From NCBI GenBank assembly GCA_002713215.1, contig PAVO01000005.1, forward strand, positions 124,001 through 188,000: a stretch of 64,000 bases of DNA. The letters run 5' to 3'. Source of the stretch: Crocinitomicaceae bacterium (GTDB lineage: Bacteria > Bacteroidota > Bacteroidia > Flavobacteriales_G > Salibacteraceae). Positions 42,801 to 51,459 of this stretch are shown in pieces. Both the position numbers and the translations under genes were made by a program. The notes beneath the pieces are model-generated. The model worked only from the letters and a program-made list of their open reading frames with translations, was not told the DNA's origin and did not search any database. Every line of letters starts with the position of its first letter. Within the stretch, counting starts at the first letter, position 1.

Positions 42801-43264
42801 ATAAACATGTCCAGCGATTTATCAAAGTAGATAACGTAAAATGGATGCCGCTGTATGGCACGGCGGTTAACGTCTGCCGTACTATCAAAAAGTGTGACCA
42901 CCAGCGTTGGGCCGTACAAATCTTTATAGAGTTTGCTTTTAGGAACCTCTGTTTTTATTAAATCGAAAGACTTAAGGTAACCCTTTGCAACGTAGTGCAT
43001 CCGGTAATTTTGGTTGTACTCAAATTCATATTTGAATTTACCCTTTTTATCTGTTTTAATGGTGTCCAGTGCTAGGCGCCCCGTGCTATCGGTAATTATG
43101 ATAGAAATACTATCCAGTATCTTGTTATTTGCATTTTTAACCTTACCCGAAATGGTAAGCTTGCCCTGTTCTACCGGTGGATGGTAAGAAAATGAAAGCA
43201 GAAGGCTCGATAAGACTATCAAAGCAATTCCTAATGGCGACAGTTGAGCAATATAAGCCTTCAT
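39884..43264 (-). CDS. Large repeat-built envelope protein (carboxypeptidase-regulatory-like domains)
   Basis: 1126 residues from the ATG at 43264; a start 30 bp earlier adds hydrophobic residues before the signal. Hydrophobic segment at about 9-25. Then six composite units of about 150 residues follow, each an Ig-like carboxypeptidase regulatory domain (GKV, ..V..t.G, TDKKGKYNI) and a linker of the type AF-x(4-5)-Y-x(5-7)-FV-x(2-3)-V. The last 230 residues are charged, with an Ala/Gln-rich stretch. Likely a surface or periplasmic filament-like protein; function unknown. Confidence 0.75.
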   Translation of the reverse strand: MKAYIAQLSPLGIALIVLSSLLLSFSYHPPVEQGKLTISGKVKNANNKILDSISIIITDSTGRLALDTIKTDKKGKFKYEFEYNQNYRMHYVAKGYLKSFDLIKTEVPKSKLYKDLYGPTLVVTLFDSTADVNRRAIQRHPFYVIYFDKSLDMFIEDVESVTAYLDEVIKPNVGEMYVSGVFQDTLVDTFRVRILAEDTLGFLLAETQSNEDGSYKISLPLMNKVKLKFVSDNHYESFAMVNTKVKPESNSGNDYVVKQDFTLVNKVDTTVNEDAFDKPIARVEHFEGSDDFVENPAVATRFTNELMVGNRRMQFSGYLTSREGTAFKNTNIQVRDGDVLVEEVVVDSNYFKVDLPYQSIVHVRFKTNDYHDSYVSFNTNMDVDNTDKKNEVKANVELISRDRSDINPKAFQYPMYKYYYSNNDQSFVNDSVTKDYFIAELNTPIEVPDTAVSKNFVTIRGAVIDPSRNGKSVPNARVRILNKDRAMTSSFSTDKKGRYSATLGLNKVYFLEVEADEYFATQIKFDTHVPEGMDGSDLEDHPSTNLEILHSDMEISDEEGNRYRMRQEMLEQNESMAYYFNDTVKEFVEDPAVFDQFALAIIEYKEPVEPEIPAVTLAQIEEAKRLEAEKNKPKQPDMRLAGKVNDERNQPVAGASVALYEGKKKVGEGKTDSAGNFNMGLPVQREMVLKVEGKGLYPVTADINTIYPDSLEPKSEILVLPDLKTYTTSNVGINPAAFDDHWQKITYDPSTNRFVTDDETPKLYAKKLNSTPDNQYLAVEGRAKDQKGRNIGDAQIIVTSNGVVVDTVYSDKKGKYNIKLEYQKDYRMQVIKEGYQSTFAAVSTNTSKEKERLIDKKVKSLNLLLVNKNEKNINNKVFSKPYARIAYDPQLDEFVEVGSITESFIADLFIEEEKPDKKKKKEYQLKSKTVLAKAEFTSEKGYKEYTSSAGAAKEAAQKRSQNQSQAQKSVFMGTFHNAISGIQGERRAKIQDVTLSLNEIFNARVALTGQDKKKIDENMAEAAEQKNDFNDIISSALGMRTDGGDLVSTDSTFNVYLLPRIKHLDQGKKIYSISRDQVYVKGIMTEYVETTDWFVWDNYYKNNKKISESSYRAELDSIKRIGYLLN

Positions 43265-43316
43265 GAGAATAACCCAAAAGTATAAAAATAGCAAGATAAT
43301 TTACACGAGATTCGCA

Positions 43317-44741
43317 TTAGTTCTTATCACGAATCGGTTGATCCCAATCCCAAATATCTTCCTTTTTAGTTGTCTGACTATCAAAAAGATATTTAAATAG
43401 TAATTCTATTCCTCCACCGGGTTCCTGTGCTGGCGATTGTAATATTGTTCCATCTTTACCAATTAAGTAATACAATGGAAGGCCCGAAACGCTGTAATCG
43501 TCCCTGAGTTTAAGATTACCACTGCCATTTAAAAAGGTCCAGTTGTAACCATTTGTTTTAAGTAGCTGGTTGGTAGGGTTTTCACCCTCATCCACGTTGA
43601 TGCTCACAACTTCAATGCTGTCTTTGTATTGCGTATAAAAGCTGTTCATTAACACCATGGCCTTTTTACACGACGGGCAGTTATTTGACCAGAATCCAAG
43701 ATAGACATACTTCCCCTTAAAGGCATTAAGACTTACTAAATTACTGTCTTGGTTTTCCAGTTTGAATGGTGGTGCTTTCGAACCAACTTTTAGTTTGTTT
43801 AGTATGTAGGTATAGTATTGGCAAGTCCGGTACACGTTATTAAACCTGGTGGTTTCTGCTAACGTGTCGAGCAGGAGGATCAGCTTTTTGCGTTGATAAC
43901 GTTGTGATAGCTGACTTTCCCTAAAGAGTTCTTTGGCCATAACCATCTCCAGCGATTCTTCTGATTGCATAAAATCATTTCGTCTGAATAAGAGCTTTAA
44001 ACTATCAAGATCGGTATTTTCAATTGAATTAACCAGCCAGTTAATATCGTCGTTCGACATATATCGATTGAGCCATTTGCCATAGAATTCAGTAAAAAGT
44101 TCGGTGTAGGCCTCGTTTTGTAATTCATACCTTTCTTCAATGTATTCCTTAAAAATTTCTTTTTTGGAATAGCGGGCAAAAAGCATCTGCCTGGCAAGCA
44201 TAAATCGTTTGTAGTCTGTAAGGTAGTCCGATTGGGTACTATCAATGTTTAGTCTTCTTTCGAGAATGGGTATTTTCGGTTTAATTCTATTATTTAAGTA
44301 ATCAACATAAAACTCACGTTGATAATTAGATAAAATCCTATTTATTTCAATAATCTTGAAGTTAAGACTATCCGTATCCTGTTCTAAAAAATCAAAAGTC
44401 AGGTATTTATTTGGGCTTAACGGAGGGGCAGATTTAGGGTTGAACTCGTTCAAATTTACCTTGTAATTACCCTTCGGTGTAATGTAAAAATTAGCCTTAT
44501 AATCTTTTATTCTAAGTGAAATACGCCTAGTGATCTTGGTTTTATAGTTAAAACTAAAGCTACCATCTTCTTTGATAACCTGAGCTTCAATTACATCGGG
44601 CAGTTGGTTGAATAGATCGTAGTAGGCAACCAATTCAATTTTTTTTCCCTTGTAGGCCTTACAGTGGCCCGAAATGGTCACTGAGTAGATAGGCTGAACT
44701 CCAATCAGCAATAAAAAAAACAGGATAGAGATGTGTTTCAT
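43317..44741 (-). CDS. TlpA-like thioredoxin-fold lipid-envelope protein
   Basis: 474 residues. Signal peptide (to about 20), an N-terminal DUF4369-like beta domain (SGHCKAYKGKKIELVAYY), a helical middle and a C-terminal thioredoxin domain with FWSNNCPSCKKAM near residue 355. The CPSC active site and cis-Pro context GLPLYYLI fit a periplasmic disulfide reductase of the TlpA type. It overlaps coaD by 4 bp. The partner is unknown. Confidence 0.8.
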   Translation of the reverse strand: MKHISILFFLLLIGVQPIYSVTISGHCKAYKGKKIELVAYYDLFNQLPDVIEAQVIKEDGSFSFNYKTKITRRISLRIKDYKANFYITPKGNYKVNLNEFNPKSAPPLSPNKYLTFDFLEQDTDSLNFKIIEINRILSNYQREFYVDYLNNRIKPKIPILERRLNIDSTQSDYLTDYKRFMLARQMLFARYSKKEIFKEYIEERYELQNEAYTELFTEFYGKWLNRYMSNDDINWLVNSIENTDLDSLKLLFRRNDFMQSEESLEMVMAKELFRESQLSQRYQRKKLILLLDTLAETTRFNNVYRTCQYYTYILNKLKVGSKAPPFKLENQDSNLVSLNAFKGKYVYLGFWSNNCPSCKKAMVLMNSFYTQYKDSIEVVSINVDEGENPTNQLLKTNGYNWTFLNGSGNLKLRDDYSVSGLPLYYLIGKDGTILQSPAQEPGGGIELLFKYLFDSQTTKKEDIWDWDQPIRDKN

Positions 44742-45196
44742 TTCAGTTTAAAGGATGAAGGTACAAACTGTTTTATATCTCCATTATTACGAATGATGTC
44801 CCTTACAACGGAAGAAGTGATTGCTGAGTATTTGGGCTCGCTAATTAGAAAGATGGATTCTATATCAGGGTGCATGGCCTGGTTCATTAAGGCAATGTTC
44901 CTTTCAAATTCAAAATCAGCTGCAACCCGTAGCCCCCTTAGAATAAACGAGGCATTCTTTTTTCTACAATAGTCTACGGTTAAGCCTGTATAATGGTCAA
45001 TTTCAATTTTCGGCTCATTCTCAAAACACTTGATTAAACCCCCAATTCGGTCTTCGAGACTAAACATGTATTGTTTACTGGAATTGACACCAATGGCAAT
45101 TACTATTTTATCAAAAAGCGGCAAGGCCCTTCTAATGATTGATTCGTGACCGACTGTAATCGGATCAAAGCTTCCCGGAAATATTGCAATCTTCAT
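44738..45196 (-). CDS. coaD: Pantetheine-phosphate adenylyltransferase
   Basis: 152 residues; FPGSFDPITVGHESII carries the T-x-G-H nucleotide site (T14, H17), LRGLRVAADFEFE and YSAITSSVVRDI are the conserved CoaD motifs. It makes dephospho-CoA from phosphopantetheine and ATP. Lies 39 bp after rsmD, a common neighbour. Confidence 0.95.
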   Translation of the reverse strand: MKIAIFPGSFDPITVGHESIIRRALPLFDKIVIAIGVNSSKQYMFSLEDRIGGLIKCFENEPKIEIDHYTGLTVDYCRKKNASFILRGLRVAADFEFERNIALMNQAMHPDIESIFLISEPKYSAITSSVVRDIIRNNGDIKQFVPSSFKLK

Positions 45197-45235
45197 GTAT
45201 ACGTTTTGTACATTACAAAATTAGTCATCCAGTCA

Positions 45236-45766
45236 TCATTCGAAAAAACTGAAGTGAACATGACCATAACTTCTTTCTTCAACAAAATGAGAATGGCTTT
45301 CAAAACTTGTATGCGGACCGTGCTCTACAATTAGCAGTCCATTAGGAGTGAGCCATTCATTTTTAAATATTAAATCGGGTATGGTAGTTAGTTCTTTATT
45401 TTCATAAGGTGGGTCAGCAAAAATGACATTGAAGGTGTTTTTTGCCGGTTTAGCGATCAAACGAAATACATTGGCTTTTACTGTATTAATCGATAACCCA
45501 AGTTCTTCAGAAGTTTTTTTTATAAATCGAATGCAGTTGTTGTTTTGTTCTACTGATAATATGGATGGGCAAGCCCTGGATGCAAACTCATAGCTAATAT
45601 TTCCAGTTCCGGAAAACAAATCCAAAAGATTAGTGTTTTCGAAATCGATTTTATGGTTCAGGACATTAAACAATGCTTCTTTGGCAAAATCAGTAGTGGG
45701 TCTAACGGGTAGATTTTTAGGGGCCTGTAATCTTCTTCCTTTTAGTTTGCCACCTATTATCCGCAC
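45236..45766 (-). CDS. rsmD: 16S rRNA (guanine966-N2)-methyltransferase
   Basis: 176 residues. MRIIGGKLKGRRL opening, SAM site DLFSGTGN (49-56), and the DPPY motif (118-121) of N2-guanine methyltransferases. Overlaps the DUF3822 gene by 10 bp, in the rsmD-coaD context. Confidence 0.93.
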   Translation of the reverse strand: MRIIGGKLKGRRLQAPKNLPVRPTTDFAKEALFNVLNHKIDFENTNLLDLFSGTGNISYEFASRACPSILSVEQNNNCIRFIKKTSEELGLSINTVKANVFRLIAKPAKNTFNVIFADPPYENKELTTIPDLIFKNEWLTPNGLLIVEHGPHTSFESHSHFVEERSYGHVHFSFFE

Positions 45767-46467
45767 AAAAACATGTTTAGCAGGGTAAAGTTTTCTGTTA
45801 TTGAGCTGTCGTTGATTAGATCTGCTTTTAATCCCTGGATATCAAATTGCCTTGAAAGGCTGGGTAGGTATTCATTGGCTAGTTTAGCGTCCAATTCAAA
45901 TGATTTGCTTTTACCACTAATTTCAACCTGCACCTGATCGGCTGTGAGTTTAAGTTGTTCAAATACGTTTAATGTATAGTAAAGCAGGTCCTCGGTATTG
46001 TCAATTTCAAATTGATTGAATATCAATAACTCCTTGTTATCAAAAATGCACAAATAGGAAATCTCCTTAGAAATTAACCATCGACAAATAGCTTCCGGTT
46101 TAAACTTGGTGAGACGTTCTCCTTCTTCAATAAAAACCGCTGGTAACGCCTCTATTTTCACATTCGACAAGTTGTTTTCGAGTGTCTTAATGGCTTCGCT
46201 GCTACAAACACTTAGGAGGCTTAATTTACCGGATAGAATGGATTGAGCAACCCATTGTTCGTTCTCATTTGGCGGAATAATTTCCAATTCAGCCAGTTGC
46301 TTCAATTCGGCCTGTGGAGCAGAGGGGAGCAAGCAGTTTCGGTTCGATTGTACGGCAACTAACATTTTGCGGTAGTCGTTGCGAATAAACTTAATCTTTC
46401 CAATGGCATCAATCAGGTTTTGATCATTCTCAAGCATCTGCTTTGAATCAACTACCTGCACGGCCAT
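45757..46467 (-). CDS. DUF3822 protein with uncertain start
   Basis: 236 residues from the first ATG. The frame stays open for 50 more codons to just after a TGA at about 46620 and reads like protein (GYLWVSDSFDSTFCHNYFLY, then NDRFSVCVIDE), as expected for the missing N-terminus of this family. There is no ATG, GTG or TTG in that part, so a rare start (ATT or CTG) or a small sequence change is implied. DUF3822 has an actin-like ATPase fold in family descriptions; role unknown. Next to rsmD, as is common in Bacteroidota. Confidence 0.75.
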   Translation of the reverse strand: MAVQVVDSKQMLENDQNLIDAIGKIKFIRNDYRKMLVAVQSNRNCLLPSAPQAELKQLAELEIIPPNENEQWVAQSILSGKLSLLSVCSSEAIKTLENNLSNVKIEALPAVFIEEGERLTKFKPEAICRWLISKEISYLCIFDNKELLIFNQFEIDNTEDLLYYTLNVFEQLKLTADQVQVEISGKSKSFELDAKLANEYLPSLSRQFDIQGLKADLINDSSITENFTLLNMFLCG

Positions 46468-46619
46468 TAAATCGGCCTGAGACTCGTCAATGACACAAAC
46501 CGAGAACCGATCGTTCTCCAGTATACCGTATAGGAAATAATTGTGACAAAAGGTTGAATCGAAGCTGTCGCTTACCCACAGATAACCCGATTCGACGTGA
46601 AGTTTTTCCAGAATGCAAT

Positions 46620-47366
46620 TTATTCACCCCAGTTTCCTGCGGTAGTGGGGTCAACCAAGGAACCAACCATCATAACATCCATTTCATCATATGGGGCTGC
46701 ATCGGTTATTAAAAACACCGGTACCTTAACTTTACCTCTTTCAATAATGGAAGCTTCCACTGTAAACATGCTTGTACTAAATGGCACATAAGCTAACGAA
46801 TCGAGGCTAAAAGGAACCTTTCGATCGGAAAGGTACTTTTGGTCGAATATGGTAGTGGCGGCGGGCGCCTTAGATGTATCAATAGCAAGGTATCCTGAAT
46901 CAATAGCTTGTGTTTGAGTCATTCCATCGGGAACGGTTCCGTTTGAAACTATCAGTAATATGGAGTCATTATTAATGAAATCCATCAAAGAATCCATGCT
47001 GCCCAGGTACTTGCCATACTGACTTTTGTATGCCATTTGAGCCTGGCGTAAATCTTTTAGGTTTTGAATGACGTACTGGTATCTTCTTTGTTTTTCCTTC
47101 TGGAAGTCAAGAGGATCTTTTATCGCTTTGTAGTCCAACCAAATAAGAACAACGGAAAAGGCCATCATTACAAACAATATGATGGTTCTAACTCCTTTAC
47201 TAAATATATCCAATGAGCTTAATGTAGCAATTACACCAACAATCAAGAAGGCAAATGCACCCAACATAAATAACGGAAGCTGATCATTAGCAAAGCCGTA
47301 GATTATCAATGCCAAACCCATTAGTGCAATGATTAGGGGAGCGTAAATCTTTTTAATAATATTCAT
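46620..47366 (-). CDS. Membrane protein with three N-terminal helices
   Basis: 248 residues. Three hydrophobic segments (about 8-25, 31-50 and 60-80) are followed by a soluble domain with a short coiled-coil start (DFQKEKQRRYQYVIQNLKDL) and a hydrophilic C-terminus. No known domain. The stop is adjacent to the DUF3822 frame, so both may be co-transcribed. Confidence 0.65.
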   Translation of the reverse strand: MNIIKKIYAPLIIALMGLALIIYGFANDQLPLFMLGAFAFLIVGVIATLSSLDIFSKGVRTIILFVMMAFSVVLIWLDYKAIKDPLDFQKEKQRRYQYVIQNLKDLRQAQMAYKSQYGKYLGSMDSLMDFINNDSILLIVSNGTVPDGMTQTQAIDSGYLAIDTSKAPAATTIFDQKYLSDRKVPFSLDSLAYVPFSTSMFTVEASIIERGKVKVPVFLITDAAPYDEMDVMMVGSLVDPTTAGNWGE

Positions 47367-47516
47367 AGTATTTACTAGTGTTTAAGCCATTTTTGAAGGC
47401 TGACAAACTTACAATTTTTTTTAAATTACAATAGTTTCATTTACTTATTTCAGGCTAAGCGGTAAACATAAATCATACCTCTTTTAAACCGCCATTATTG
47501 GCCTACTTTTGACTCA

Positions 47517-48938
47517 GTGAAATCGAACGAAATAATTGAATTATTAGTTAAAAATCTTAACCTGAATCCAACACAAGATCAGTTTCGATTCATAAAAAAG
47601 TTTGCTGGTTTTCTCAACAATGAAACTCCCGATCATCTATTTATTTTAAGGGGATATGCCGGAACCGGAAAAACGACGCTGGTACGTACATTAACCAAAT
47701 CACTCGATAGTATTGGAATGAAAACGGTGTTACTCGCACCCACTGGTAGAGCCGCTAAGGTATTGGCTAAATACTCAGGCCAGTTTTCAAGTACCATTCA
47801 CCGAAGAATTTATGCACTGGAATCAAAGAATGGTCGTGATTTTTCATTTGCAAGAGCCAGTAACAAAAGTACCAATACCTTATTTGTGGTAGACGAAGCA
47901 TCTATGATTAGTGGGAGCACACAAATGGATGGTGCTATGTATGCGGGTTCCAATTTGTTGGAAGACCTGCTGAACTATGTCGAAGAAGGTAAACAATGCA
48001 AGCTCCTTTTTTTGGGAGATGTGGCCCAGTTGCCACCCGTTAAAGAGAGAGTAAGTCCCTGCCTGAGCCCAAAGATGTTGAAGGCTAGTTTCGGTAGAAA
48101 CGCGCTGCTTTCGGAATTGAAAGAAGTGCTACGCCAGGAAGAAGGATCTGGCATATTGGAAAATGCTACTTCTCAGCGAAACCGACTGATCAATCAGGAA
48201 ATTCAGCCATTACTACAGCCAAATAGATCGGATGTTATAAACCTGGATGGCTATGAACTGGAAGATGAACTCCAGTCGGCCTATTCTGGTAATGGAATAG
48301 AGGAGAGCATTATAATAACGCGTTCCAATAAAATGGCTAATATCTACAATCAGCAGATCAGGAACAGGATTCTATTTCGCGAATCGGAATTGGAAGTGGG
48401 AGACTTGATGATGGTGGTTAAGAATAACTACTATTGGTTGGATACAAAAAGCAAGGCTGGGTTTGTTGCCAACGGAGATGTTATTGAAATCTTATCGGTG
48501 GGTGCCATTGAAGAAAAATGGGGGTTCCGGTTTGCCCGATGTGATATTCGAATGCTGGATTATCCAACACAAGCACCTTTTGAGGTGCAACTGAATTTGA
48601 ATACAATATATACAGAGGCACCTGCATTGACCAGGGAAGAGCAGGACCGATTGTATTCTTCAGTAATGATGGATTATCAGGACGTAACGGATCGTAAATT
48701 ACTCTTTCAAAAGATTAAGGACGACCCTTATTACAATGCGCTCCAGGTGAAATTTGCGTATGCCATTACCTGCCACAAAGCGCAGGGTGGTCAATGGGAG
48801 AATGTGTTTGTTGACCAGGGTTATGTTAATGATAATCTGTTGGGGACGGAGTACATGCGTTGGATGTACACGGCTATTACCAGAGCTACTACCAAATTGT
48901 ACCTTATCAATTTTAAGGAGGAGTTTATTGACAGTTAA
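47517..48938 (+). CDS. RecD-like superfamily 1 DNA helicase
   Basis: 473 residues, GTG start. Walker A is GYAGTGKTT (46-54), motif Ia APTGRAAKVL, Walker B LFVVDEASM, motif III GDVAQLPPV, and the end has YAITCHKAQGGQW and YTAITRAT. This is the compact RecD/Pif1-like helicase type without a nuclease domain. It should unwind DNA with 5'-3' polarity in repair or replication. It is the only plus-strand gene of this part. Confidence 0.88.
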   Translation: MKSNEIIELLVKNLNLNPTQDQFRFIKKFAGFLNNETPDHLFILRGYAGTGKTTLVRTLTKSLDSIGMKTVLLAPTGRAAKVLAKYSGQFSSTIHRRIYALESKNGRDFSFARASNKSTNTLFVVDEASMISGSTQMDGAMYAGSNLLEDLLNYVEEGKQCKLLFLGDVAQLPPVKERVSPCLSPKMLKASFGRNALLSELKEVLRQEEGSGILENATSQRNRLINQEIQPLLQPNRSDVINLDGYELEDELQSAYSGNGIEESIIITRSNKMANIYNQQIRNRILFRESELEVGDLMMVVKNNYYWLDTKSKAGFVANGDVIEILSVGAIEEKWGFRFARCDIRMLDYPTQAPFEVQLNLNTIYTEAPALTREEQDRLYSSVMMDYQDVTDRKLLFQKIKDDPYYNALQVKFAYAITCHKAQGGQWENVFVDQGYVNDNLLGTEYMRWMYTAITRATTKLYLINFKEEFIDS

Positions 48939-49047
48939 AGACGATTTGGCTTACGAAGCTCCTAATTTCCTAGATAAATAAGATGCTATAAAAGAATAAT
49001 GTGGGATTGCTGTTAACCTCAGGAATGAAAAAGCTCGTTACTTAGGG

Positions 49048-49486
49048 CCGCCTCATGCCGGCTAGGCAATTTCTTTTAGCCAAAGCCCCAACAGAAATCA
49101 AAAGCGCTTTTTTAGATTTTCAAGGAGCCAAGCTTTGCTAATATTCCAGCTTCCACCTTCATGCTCCTTCTTCCTTCGGAAGACGCAATTTCGGTGAGCT
49201 TTCACTGGCTCTTCGAAAATCTTTGAAATTTGTCTAAAAAGTTAAATTGAACAAGAATAAATAAGTGTGTCTTGCATAATTTCTTACAACGTATTAAAAA
49301 TGCGATTTCCTAAAAAGGAAGCAAATACTGTCTCGTTATTCTAGTACTTTACCGGTTTGCTCGATGAAGACCTTATTTTATACGGGAAACCGTTCGCGAT
49401 TAGCGGAACGGTTTAGCTTTTTGAAGAAAAGCGTCGAGTATCAAATTCAGTCGAAGCGAGTAAACGCTGCCTCCCGGCATGAGCGG
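49048..49486. repeat. Intergenic element with inverted ends and two hairpins
   Basis: CCGCCTCATGCCGG (49048-49061) and its near-inverse CCGGCATGAGCGG (49474-49486) bound the region. Inside are 17-bp arms with two mismatches (AGATTTTCAAGGAGCCA at 49114-49130 and TGGCTCTTCGAAAATCT at 49206-49222) and the hairpin at 49387-49414. No protein-coding frame convinces. It could be a mobile non-coding element or a structured RNA. Confidence 0.4.
49387..49414 (+). terminator. Strong hairpin
   Basis: AAACCGTTCGC pairs with GCGGAACGGTTT (one bulged base) around GATTA and is followed by AGCTTTTTG. It could stop transcripts from either side; the nearest gene end on the plus strand is 450 bp away. Confidence 0.4.
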
Positions 49487-49527
49487 ATGAATAAATCCTT
49501 ACCAGTTATGGAGATTCCACACCATTC

Positions 49528-50652
49528 TTACAACTTAGTTATAGCAACAAACTCACCTCCCATAATCCGGTAGGTTCCGCCATTGACCACCAAATCCTGG
49601 CCCTCCATGAGTTTCGCTATATTGGTTATGTCCTCTTCCATGGTATGAACACTACCTCCTGTTTTCCAGGCAATCTGAAGGTAGTGAGGAAGCACCTGTT
49701 TGTTAACTCCGCACAGAATAATATGTACAGGTTCTTTGAATTGACTGAGCAATTCAATGTCCTTAACCGGAGCATTGTTGTCGGCAATCATCACCAGTTC
49801 TTTATAAGGACTGGCCAGTTTAATGCCCTCTATTAATGCTTCCATGTTGTTTTCGGGACAATCGCCTTCGTATCCCTTGGAAGATACACTGGCAGCAAAC
49901 TGCGCCAAATGATCCACGCCTTTTGACGGAGTATAATAGATACCACCGGTATTGCCTATTACCTTTTTTGAATCAGGGGTATTGTCTCCATCGTTGAAGA
50001 AAACGAATTGCAGGTTTTTTTCCTGTTTGAAATTTAACAGGTACCACAGCGATAACTGGGCAGAGTAGGGCTGCATACTGCCGGTCAAATCACAAACGAT
50101 TAGTTTTTCATCCCACTGGTTTCGGTTCAATACTGCAGATACCACCGTATCGTTAAAGTTGGCCATGTTTTTTATTGACTCTTCGGCTTCCAGCTTACGT
50201 CCTTCTTCTTCCGTTATTCCCAGTTTTTTACACCAGTCCGTAAACCGCTTCTTTTCAGCCAACAATCTTTTTTCTTCTTCGGCTATACGTTTGGCTTCAA
50301 TGCGCATTCTTCTTTCAATTTCAACTGTTCCCAAATAGCTGAACTTACTGTTGATTTTTGATGTACCGGCGAGGTAGTAAGATTTTACCGTGGAGTAGTT
50401 CTTGTTGTGTTTGAAGTTGGTGGTATAAGTATCTCCCTTGGGTAGATAGACTTGTATTCTACCGGATGACGAAGTAGTTGCCTTAATGGTTTTGCCGTTT
50501 TTAATTCCTGTGAGCCAAATGGTTTCCCTGACCAATGGGCCACCTTCTATATCTTTAAGGCTTAAGGTCAGTTTTGAATAATAACTAATAGGAGAGGGTG
50601 TCTTCATTAGGTAACCCCGAACGATAATGGTGTCAGGAAGTCTGGAAACCAT
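49528..50652 (-). CDS. VWA-like protein, 3' part of a split gene
   Basis: 374 residues from the first ATG. A beta domain (KLTLSLKDIEGGPLV) is followed by a charged helix (RRMRIEAKRIAEEEKRLLAE) and a VWA-like domain starting LIVCDLTGSMQPYS near residue 190, with the metal-site DxTxS pattern. It has no signal peptide, odd for this kind of protein. The same frame continues upstream through 15 sense codons to a single TAG at 50698-50700, which is the stop of the preceding gene. The two are therefore probably one gene broken by an amber codon. Confidence 0.7.
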   Translation of the reverse strand: MVSRLPDTIIVRGYLMKTPSPISYYSKLTLSLKDIEGGPLVRETIWLTGIKNGKTIKATTSSSGRIQVYLPKGDTYTTNFKHNKNYSTVKSYYLAGTSKINSKFSYLGTVEIERRMRIEAKRIAEEEKRLLAEKKRFTDWCKKLGITEEEGRKLEAEESIKNMANFNDTVVSAVLNRNQWDEKLIVCDLTGSMQPYSAQLSLWYLLNFKQEKNLQFVFFNDGDNTPDSKKVIGNTGGIYYTPSKGVDHLAQFAASVSSKGYEGDCPENNMEALIEGIKLASPYKELVMIADNNAPVKDIELLSQFKEPVHIILCGVNKQVLPHYLQIAWKTGGSVHTMEEDITNIAKLMEGQDLVVNGGTYRIMGGEFVAITKL

Positions 50653-50697
50653 TTTGTCAATTTTGGTAATTTCTTCTTCGTTTAGTTTAAACTTCTC

Positions 50698-51093
50698 CTA
50701 TTTAGCGATCATATCGGGTTCGTACGACATTCTTTTCTTCATTTGAGCACCGTTGAAAGAAGGAATTCTGACTTCTTTGGAACCAGTGTAATTACTAACC
50801 CTTAGATCATAAGTACTGTTACAAGGAAGGGTAAACTCAGCGGTTCCCTTGGCATTACTCGTTTGTTCGAATTTTAATTCACCTGATTTCGAATAGAAAG
50901 CAATCTTTTGCCCGGCATAGAAACCTCCTTTGCGGTTTTCTAATATTACGGTATATGAAATTTCGCAGGACTGACCGAGTATAATCTTGGAATAAAGGAC
51001 CAGCAGAGCGAAAGAAATTGCCAAGATGGCGATTTTTGAGAATAAACGAAAAAGAATGGCTTGAATGATGGTGATGGATTTTATTGTTTTCAT
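50698..51093 (-). CDS. Secreted beta-domain protein, 5' part of a split gene
   Basis: 131 residues. Hydrophobic signal at about 20-41 (IAILAISFALLVLYSKIILG) and a beta domain (YTVILENRKGGFYAG, FTLPCNSTYDLRV) of the same style as the start of the next gene. It ends at a TAG that is in frame with the VWA-like gene 45 bp downstream. It supplies the signal peptide which that gene lacks. Confidence 0.65.
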   Translation of the reverse strand: MKTIKSITIIQAILFRLFSKIAILAISFALLVLYSKIILGQSCEISYTVILENRKGGFYAGQKIAFYSKSGELKFEQTSNAKGTAEFTLPCNSTYDLRVSNYTGSKEVRIPSFNGAQMKKRMSYEPDMIAK

Positions 51094-51310
51094 GTAAAAC
51101 TAACTCGTGGTTGGATTATTTAGTATGTCTTGATTTGGGATGTAACTTTAAAACCCCTGTTCATATTGAGTGTTTTTTATAATTGATCTTCATTTTCTTT
51201 TGGGCAACAAAAAGAGGGCAGTTAGCCTGTGGTTAAATGAGCCGGAATGCGGGAAGAACAAAAGAAAAATTGATTAGTAAGCAGTGTTGAACTAACAATT
51301 TTCTCTGAAT

Positions 51311-51446
51311 CGTCATTCCGTAAACGTGATCGAACCAAATCGCTTTAAGTGATTTGTGTGAGATAGTTATACGGAATCTCATTGAACATACAAGGAGATT
51401 GGCTGCACCGAGCTCCTTCGTCGATTCCTACCTTCACAGGAATGAC
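51311..51446 (+). repeat. 136-bp MITE-like element, copy 1
   Basis: Ends are CGTCATTCC and GGAATGACG. Inside are GTAAACGTGATCGAACCA, GTGTGAGATAGTTATACGGA and AGCTCCTTCGTCG. Copy 2 at 56985-57120 has the same length and is inverted. The bases 51094-51310 before it hold no gene I can see. Confidence 0.75.
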
Positions 51447-51459
51447 GATTGGGGTAGGA

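Noticed and set aside
49364-49573. 69-residue frame
   Set aside because: It runs across a strong hairpin and an inverted-repeat end, which explains the sequence better.
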